From assembly GCF_009728935.1 (NCBI RefSeq), contig NZ_CP034235.1, forward strand, positions 3,386,001-3,450,000: DNA of 64,000 nucleotides, read 5' to 3'. The notes beneath the pieces were generated by a model. That model searched no databases, was not told the DNA's origin, and saw nothing but the letters and a program-made list of their open reading frames with translations. Of this stretch, positions 11,801 through 20,800 are shown in pieces; the stretch's first letter is position 1, and every line of letters starts with the position of its first letter. This stretch comes from Paenibacillus psychroresistens (lineage in GTDB: Bacteria > Bacillota > Bacilli > Paenibacillales > NBRC-103111). The translations under genes were made by a program, and so were the position numbers.

Positions 11801-14800
11801 AGACAATCTTTTTTATGAAGCACCCCAAAATGAAGTGGAGCAGCGGCTGGCGGCTCTCTGGCAGAACCTGCTTGGGGTCGTACAAATAGGCGTTCGGGAC
11901 AGTTTTTTTGATCTGGGCGGTCATTCGATCAAAGCGGTTACTTTAGTATCCAGAATACATAAAGAGTTTAACGTGGAGGTACCGTTAAAGGAAGTGTTCC
12001 TACGGCCGACTGTGAAAGCGATGGGAGCCTATATCCTGGGGTTGAAAACCAGCGCATATGCCGCAATAGAACCGATACCCGCGCAAGCGTTTTATCCGGT
12101 TTCCTCGGCGCAGAAGCGACTGTTTATCCTGGATCAAATTGAAGGGACACAGACGAGCTACAATATGCCAGGGGTCCTGGCGATGGAGGGTCACTTGGAT
12201 CGGGCGCGATTGATAGCGGCGTTTGAAGCGTTGATTCAAAGGCACGAATCGCTGCGTACCTCGTTTGAATGGAAGGAAGGGGAACCGATTCAGCGTGTCC
12301 ATCCGCATGTGGAATTTCACATGGATGTCAGGGAAGCAGAAGAGGGGCAAACGGAAGGGATGGTGAAAGACTTCATCCGCTCCTTTGACCTCAGCCAAGC
12401 GCCATTATTGCGGGTAGGGCTGCTGCAATTGGATGCCGAGCGTCATATCCTGCTCTACGACATGCATCATATTATTTCCGATGGGATGTCCATGAGTGTC
12501 ATCATCCGAGAATTCGCAGCGCTTTATGCAGGGAAAGAGCTGCCGGCATTGCGCATACAGTACAAGGATTATGCGGCCTGGCAGCATGCTTTATTCTTGG
12601 GTGAAGGGATGAAGCAGCAGGAAGCGTATTGGCTCACAACATTTGCGGGAGAGCTTCCCATACTGAACCTGCCCACGGATTATCCAAGACCGCCTATCCA
12701 AAGCTTTGAGGGGAACCGCGTCGACTTTACGATCGGAAAAGAAGAGAAGGAACGCTTGTACCGCCTTATGGCAGAAACGGGAACAACGCTGTATATGGTA
12801 TTGCTGGCCGTCTATTCGGTGCTTTTATCGAAGTATTCCGGTCAAGAAGACATCATAGTGGGATCGCCTATTGCAGGTCGATCGCATGCCGACTTGGAGC
12901 CGATGATAGGCATGTTCGTCAATACGCTTCCGATGCGAAACCAGGCGGAGGGGCACAAAACATTTGAGGCGTTTCTGCAAGAGGTGAAGGAGAATGCCTT
13001 GCAGGCGTATGCAAACCAAGACTACCCATTTGAAGAATTGGTGGAGAAGCTGGCGCTGCGCCGGGATATGAGCCGAAATCCCTTGTTTGATACCCTGTTT
13101 GTGTTGCAGAATACAGATCGGACAGACATCCAAATGGAAAACATCACATTAAGTCCATATGAATTCGAAAACAAGGCCACGAAATTTGATCTGACGCTGA
13201 GTGTGGCGGAAGAAGCGGAAGTAATCCACTTCCAGCTGGAATATAGCAGCCGTTTGTTCAAAATGGATACGATAGAGCGGTTGACCGGGCATTTTAGGCA
13301 TATGCTTGAGGAAGTGTCCGAAAATCGAATTCAGCCGCTATCGCAATTAGCGCTGCTTACCCAGCAAGAGAGAGAGCAAATTTTAACAGAGTTCAATGCT
13401 GCCGAGGCAGGCTACCCGCAGGAGAAGACGATTCAGCAGGTGTTTGAGGAGCAGGCAGAGCGTTCGCCAAATCATGTAGCGGTGGTATTCGGGGAGCAGC
13501 AGTTGACATACCAAGAGCTCAATGAGCGTGCGAACCAACTCGCCTACCTGTTAAGAGCAAAAGGCGTCCAAGCGGACAGTATCGTAGGCCTAGTGGTTGA
13601 ACGTTCGCTCGAGATGATTGTCGGGATCCTGGGAATCTTGAAAGCAGGCGGGGCGTATTTGCCGATTGACCCGGACTATCCACAAGAACGGATTGCGTTT
13701 ATGTTGGCGGACAGCGGAGCGAAGGTTGTAGTCGCCCCTCAGCCCTTGATGAATCGGATTGCTTATACTGGAGAGTGTATCGATGTTGCGGACCCAACCA
13801 TATGGAAGGGAAGAAGCGATAACCTTCCTTCACTTACCTGTCCCGATGATCTGGCGTATATTATCTACACCTCGGGAACAACAGGTAAACCCAAGGGAGT
13901 GATGATTGAGCATCGCAACGTCATTCGTCTGTTATTCAATGACCAAATGCCATTTGACTTCAAGGCGAATGATGTATGGACACTCTTCCATTCCTTCTGT
14001 TTCGATTTTTCAGTTTGGGAAATGTACGGGGCTTTGTTGTACGGGGGGACTTTAATTATAGTGGCTAAGGAAGTTGCCCAGGATCCGAAGCAATTTGTGC
14101 AGCTGCTCAAAAAGGAACAGGTTACAATCTTGAATCAAACGCCAACGGCCTTCTACAGTTTAATGCAGGAGGCGTTAGCCACGGCTAACAAGGAGCTCAA
14201 CGTCCGCAACCTCATATTCGGCGGCGAAGCACTGAGTGTGGCGAAACTAAGGGGCTGGAGAGAGAGATACCCGGAAACCAAGCTGATTAATATGTACGGC
14301 ATCACGGAAACGACCGTCCATGTCACGTATAAGGAAATAACCGACCGTGAAATGGAAGCTAACTTGAAGGATATCGGGAAAGCCATTCCCACATTAACGA
14401 CGTACATTCTGAATCATACGGGCAACCTTATGCCCATTGGGGTGGCCGGGGAACTGTTTGTAGGCGGAGAAGGCGTAGCCCGAGGCTATCTGAACCGTCC
14501 GGAGCTGACGGCGGAGAAATTTGTAGCGAATCCATTCGAACCGGGGAAACGGATGTACCGGACAGGCGATCTGGCGAAGTGGCTGCCGGATGGCAACCTC
14601 GAATATGTGGGACGCATCGATCATCAGGTCAAGATACGCGGACATCGCATCGAGCTGGGAGAAATTGAATACCGGCTGGAGCTTCACGCGCTTATTCGAG
14701 AGAGTGTGGTCCTGGCGAAGGAAGACGAAGACGGACAGCTGTATCTGTGCGCCTACCTAGTGGGAGATCAGGCGCTGACTGTAGCTGCCCTGAGGAACTA

Positions 14801-17800
14801 TCTGTCACAGGAGCTGCCGGATTATATGATTCCAACGCACTTTGTACAGCTCGAGAAAATGCCAGTAACCGCTAACGGCAAACTCGATAAGCAATCGCTA
14901 CCTGAACCGAGTGGGTATAGGGTCACAGGGACTTTATTCGAAGAGCCGCAGAACGAATTTGAACGACAATTGGCTGAAATTTGGCAAGACGTGTTGGGCG
15001 TTGACCCAATAGGTGTGCTCGATCCTTTTTTTGATTTAGGCGGCGATTCTATAAAAAGCATCCGGCTTGTGAGCGCTATCAATAAAAGGTTTGAATGGAA
15101 TATCCAAATCAGAGAGTTATATCAGTATCCGACGATTAGGTTCTTGGCGGCGTTCATGCAGCAGCGTACGGAGCAGGCGGTTGATCATGAACAGCAGCAT
15201 GCCGTAGAAATAGAATTAATCAGGTTAAAGCAAGATATACTGGAGAACCCGTCATACAAGTCAAAATTGCCGTTGGATATGGAGGATCTGTATCCGATGA
15301 GCGATATTGCACAAGGAATGATTTTTCATAGCTTACGGTTCCCAGAAGAAGCGATGTACCATGATCAATTTGTTTATCAGGTCAAGGATCCGACCTTTTC
15401 AACCGAAACGCTTAACCAAGCATTGTCCTTTATGGTAGCCAAACACCCCATATTAAGGACAAGCTTTCATGTGGAAGAATATGGCCAGCCCATTCAAATC
15501 GTTCACTATGCGGGAAAAGCCGTGATCGATGAACTAAATCTTTCCCATTTAAAACCGGATGAACAAGAAAGCGAAATTACCATGTTTTTGTCGGAGGATC
15601 GGAAACAGCCTTTTAGGCTGCATGCTGCCCCTCTATGGAGAATGAAGCTAATTCCACTAAACGCGGACCATGTGTGCATATGCTGGATTTTTCATCATGC
15701 CATATTGGATGGCTGGAGCGTGGCCTCCTTCATGACAGAACTGGTCAATGTATATTTCAGAATGAAAGCGGGGGAAAGGGTGGAGGTCGTCCCCTTAAAG
15801 AGCAGCTACAGAGAATTTATTGCCGAACAAATGGTGATAAAAAATAAACCGGAGATGATTCAATATTGGAAAGAGGAACTGAAGGACTATAAACGCTTAG
15901 AACTGCCCGTGTACGCAAAGGAAAATAATAAAGGAAGTATGGTTACCTTTCCCCTGGAGCTTGATTTTATTAAGGCATTGAGGAAAGTGGCACAGCAGTG
16001 CGATACATCGCTAAAAACCCTCTGTTTTACAGCGTATTTGTACACGATACATATGATTTCATATGGAAATGATTTGGTTGTAGGATCGGTAGAGAACAGT
16101 AGACCGGTCTGCGAAGACGGGGAGAAAATATTAGGCTGCCATCTAAATACGGTTCCATTTCGAATGGTAATCGGAGCAGAAATGTCGTGGCATGATTTAA
16201 TAAAAAAAGTACAAGCCAAACAGGTGGAGCTCAAGTTATTTGGCCGTCTCTCTTTATTTGAAATTGTAAAGGGCATTGGAGAGAGTGCCCATGACGGGAA
16301 TCCCATATTGGATACTTTGTTTAACTATGTGGATTTCCATATATACAATCAGGTTGAAAGAAAAGAGATTGCCGAGAATTTGTTGGTTGTAGACGGTTAC
16401 GAGAAAACGAATACGCTGCTGGATTTCACCGTATCTACCACGCTAAACCAAGGCAGTATTGTCTTAAAAACGGTCATGGAAGAAAAAATGGCCAATCAAT
16501 TAATGCAGTACTATACCCGTATTTTACAGATATTTGTTAGTGGAACGATTACCCAGCCCATTAATAAAACAAGTATTCTTTCAAGTGAGGAAAGCAAACA
16601 ATTGCTCGTGGATTTCAATACAACGGAAGCCACCTATCCTCAGGAGAAAACGATTCACCAGGTGTTTGAGGAACAGGTAGAGCGTTCACCCCATCATGTA
16701 GCGGTGGTATTCGGAGAGCAGCAGCTGACGTACCAAGAGCTCAATGAACGTGCAAACCAGCTCGCCAGAGTGATAAGAGCAAAAGGGGTTCAAGCAGACA
16801 GCATCGTGGGCATTATGGTGGATCGTTCCATTGAAATGATTGTAGGCATCCTGGGCATTCTTAAAGCTGGCGGGGCGTATTTGCCGATTGATCCGGAATA
16901 TCCACAAGAGCGGATTGCCTTTATGCTGGAAGACAGTGGCAGCGACATCTTATTAACCGCAGGTTGGATAAGAGCAAGCTTAAGCCATTTTCCAGGTGAA
17001 ATTTTGGATATCGATGACCCACAGCTATATCAGGAAGATCGAGCCAATCTAGAACCTAACAACCAGTCGGGAGATTTGGCCTATGTTATGTATACCTCTG
17101 GTTCAAGCGGAAAACCAAAGGGAGTCATGGTTGAAAACCGAAGCGTACTGCGATTAGTCCAAAATACAAATTATATGACCTTTAGCGAGGGACACCGCAT
17201 CTTGCAAACGGGTGCAATGGTTTTTGATGCGTCCACATTCGAAATATGGGGAGCCTTATTAAATGGGCTGCAGTTAGTTTTGGCTTCGAAAGAGAGTTTA
17301 CTTCATCCGCTTAAACTGCAAAAACTCATAACGGATTACGAAATCTCCATGATGTGGTTGACATCCTCCTTGTTCAATCAACTTTCTCAGACGAATCCAG
17401 CTATATTCCATGGCTTAACCCATTTAATTGTAGGCGGGGAAGCCTTGTCCCCCCATCATATCGGGTCTGTTAGGAAAGAGTGTCCGGCCTTACAGATAAT
17501 TAACGGATATGGCCCCACTGAAAATACGACCTTTTCAACCTATTTCCCCATCGATCAAGATGCGTATGAGAACATTCCAATTGGTCGTCCCATTAGCAAT
17601 AGCAAGGTGTATATTGTGAATGCAATGATGGAACTGCAACCCATTGGAATAGTCGGAGAACTCTGTGTAGCCGGTGCAGGCTTGGCCAGAGGCTACCTCA
17701 ACCGCCCAGAATTGACAGCAGAGAAATTTATTCCGAATCCCTTTATACCAGGTGAGCGGTTATATAAAACAGGCGATTTGGCGAGATGGCTGCCGGATGG

Positions 17801-20800
17801 AAATATAGCCTATTTGGGGCGGATCGACCAGCAAGTGAAGATTCGTGGGTATCGGATTGAATTGGGTGAAGTGGAAGCGGCGTTGAATACATACGCATCT
17901 ATCGTGGAAACATTCGTTACCATTCGGGAAGAGGATGAAGGCAATAAGTTTGTATGTGCTTATTTCGTTGCGAACAAACCATTGCATACGAAAGAATTGA
18001 GGAGTCATCTATCTGCAGCCTTACCCAACTATATGATCCCCTCCTACTTTATTCAAATCGAGCGGATGCCTTTGACGACGAATGGGAAACGGGATGTTAA
18101 GGCATTACCGGCACCGGAAGCCGTTATGGATTCCGGAATTGGCTATGAACCCCCGAGAAATTCACTGGAAGCCGCCTTGGTAAACATTTGGCAGGGGGTA
18201 TTGGGTGTCCAACGAATGGGGATTGCAGATGACTTTTTTGAACAGGGCGGACATTCCTTAAAAGCCACAACCCTCATCTCGCGCATCCATAAGGAAATGA
18301 ACGTAGAGGTACCGTTAAAGGAAGTGTTCCTACGACCGACCGTGAAAGCGATGGGAGCCTATATCCTGGGGTTGAAAACCAGCGCATATGCCGCAATAGA
18401 ACCGATACCCGCGCAAGCGTTTTATCCGGTTTCCTCGGCGCAGAAGCGGTTGTTTATCCTGGATCAAATTGAAGGGACACAGACGAGCTACAATATGCCA
18501 GGGGTCCTGGCGATGGAGGGCCACTTGGATCGGGCGCGATTGATAGCAGCGTTTGAAGCGTTGATTCAAAGGCACGAATCGCTGCGTACCTCGTTTGAAT
18601 GGAAGGAAGGGGAACCGATTCAGCGTGTCCATCCGCATGTGGAATTTCGCATGGACGTCAGGGAAGCAGAAGAAGGACAAATAGAAGCGATTGTGAAAGA
18701 GTTCATCCGCTCCTTTGATCTCAGCCAAGCGCCATTATTGCGGGTAGGGCTGCTGCAATTGGATGCCGAGCGTCATATCCTGCTCTACGACATGCATCAT
18801 ATTATTTCCGACGGGATGTCCATGAGTGTCATCATCCGAGAATTTGCAGCGCTTTATGCAGGGAAAGAGCTGCCGGCATTGCGCATACAGTACAAGGACT
18901 ATGCAGCCTGGCAGCATGCTTTATTCTTGGGTGAAGGGATGAAGCAGCAGGAAGCGTATTGGCTCACAACATTTGCGGGAGAGCTTCCCATACTGAACCT
19001 GCCCACGGATTATCCAAGACCGCCTATCCAAAGCTTTGAGGGGAACCGCGTCGACTTTACGATCGGAAAAGAAGAGAAGGAACGCTTGTACCGTCTTATG
19101 GCAGAAACGGGAACAACGCTGTATATGGTATTGCTGGCCGTCTATTCGGTGCTTCTATCGAAGTATTCCGGTCAAGAAGACATCATAGTGGGATCGCCTA
19201 TTGCAGGTCGATCGCATGCCGACTTGGAGCCGATGATAGGCATGTTCGTCAATACGCTTCCGATGCGAAACCAGGCGGAGGGGCACAAAACATTTGAGGC
19301 GTTTCTGCAAGAGGTGAAGGAGAATGCCTTGCAGGCGTATGCAAACCAAGATTACCCATTTGAAGAATTGGTGGAGAAGCTGGCGCTGCGCCGGGATATG
19401 AGCCGAAATCCCTTGTTTGATACCCTGTTTGTGTTGCAGAATACAGATCGGACAGACATCCAAATGGAAAACATCACATTAAGTCCATATGAATTCGAAA
19501 ACAAGGCCACGAAATTTGATCTGACGCTGAGTGTGGCGGAAGAAGCGGAAGTAATCCACTTCCAGCTGGAATATAGCAGCCGTTTGTTCAAAATGGATAC
19601 GATAGAGCGGTTGACCGGGCATTTTAGGCATATGCTTGAGGAAGTGTCCGAAAATCGAATTCAGCCGCTATCGCAATTAGCGCTGCTTACCCAGCAAGAG
19701 AGAGAGCAAATTTTAACAGAGTTCAATGCTGCCGAGGCAGGCTACCCGCAGGAGAAGACGATTCAGCAGGTGTTTGAGGAGCAGGCAGAGCGTTCGCCAA
19801 ATCATGTAGCGGTGGTATTCGGGGAGCAGCAGTTGACATACCAAGAGCTCAATGAGCGTGCGAACCAACTCGCCTACCTGTTAAGAGCAAAAGGCGTCCA
19901 AGCGGACAGTATCGTAGGCCTAGTGGTTGAACGTTCGCTCGAGATGATTGTCGGGATCCTGGGAATCTTGAAAGCAGGCGGGGCGTATTTGCCGATTGAC
20001 CCGGACTATCCACAAGAACGGATTGCGTTTATGTTGGCGGACAGCGGAGCGAAGGTTGTAGTCGCCCCTCAGCCCTTGATGAATCGGATTGCTTATACTG
20101 GAGAGTGTATCGATGTTGCGGACCCAACCATATGGAAGGCAAGAAGCGATAACCTTCCTTCACTTACCTGTCCCGATGATCTGGCGTATATTATCTACAC
20201 CTCGGGAACAACAGGTAAACCCAAGGGAGTGATGATTGAGCATCGCAACGTCATTCGTCTGTTATTCAATGACCAAATGCCATTTGACTTCAAGGCGAAT
20301 GATGTATGGACACTCTTCCATTCCTTCTGTTTCGATTTTTCGGTTTGGGAAATGTACGGGGCTTTGTTGTACGGGGGGACTTTAATTGTAGTGGCTAAGG
20401 AAGTTGCCCAGGATCCGAAGCAATTTGTGCAGCTGCTCAAAAAGGAACAGGTTACAATCTTGAATCAAACGCCAACGGCCTTCTACAGTTTAATGCAGGA
20501 GGCGTTAGCCACGGCTAACAAGGAGCTCAACGTCCGCAACCTCATATTCGGCGGTGAAGCACTGAGTGTGGCGAAACTAAGGGGCTGGAGAGAGAGATAC
20601 CCGGAAACCAAGCTGATTAATATGTACGGCATCACGGAAACGACCGTACATGTCACGTATAAGGAAATAACCGACCGTGAAATGGAAGCTAACTTGAAGG
20701 ATATCGGGAAAGCCATTCCCACATTAACGACGTACATTCTGAATCATACGGGCAACCTCATGCCCATTGGGGTGGCCGGGGAACTGTTTGTAGGCGGAGA

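Noticed and set aside
15635..15847. 70-aa plus-strand ORF, repeated at 25,900-26,112
   Set aside because: It is out of frame inside a condensation domain with clear motifs, and the repeat only reflects the shared block.
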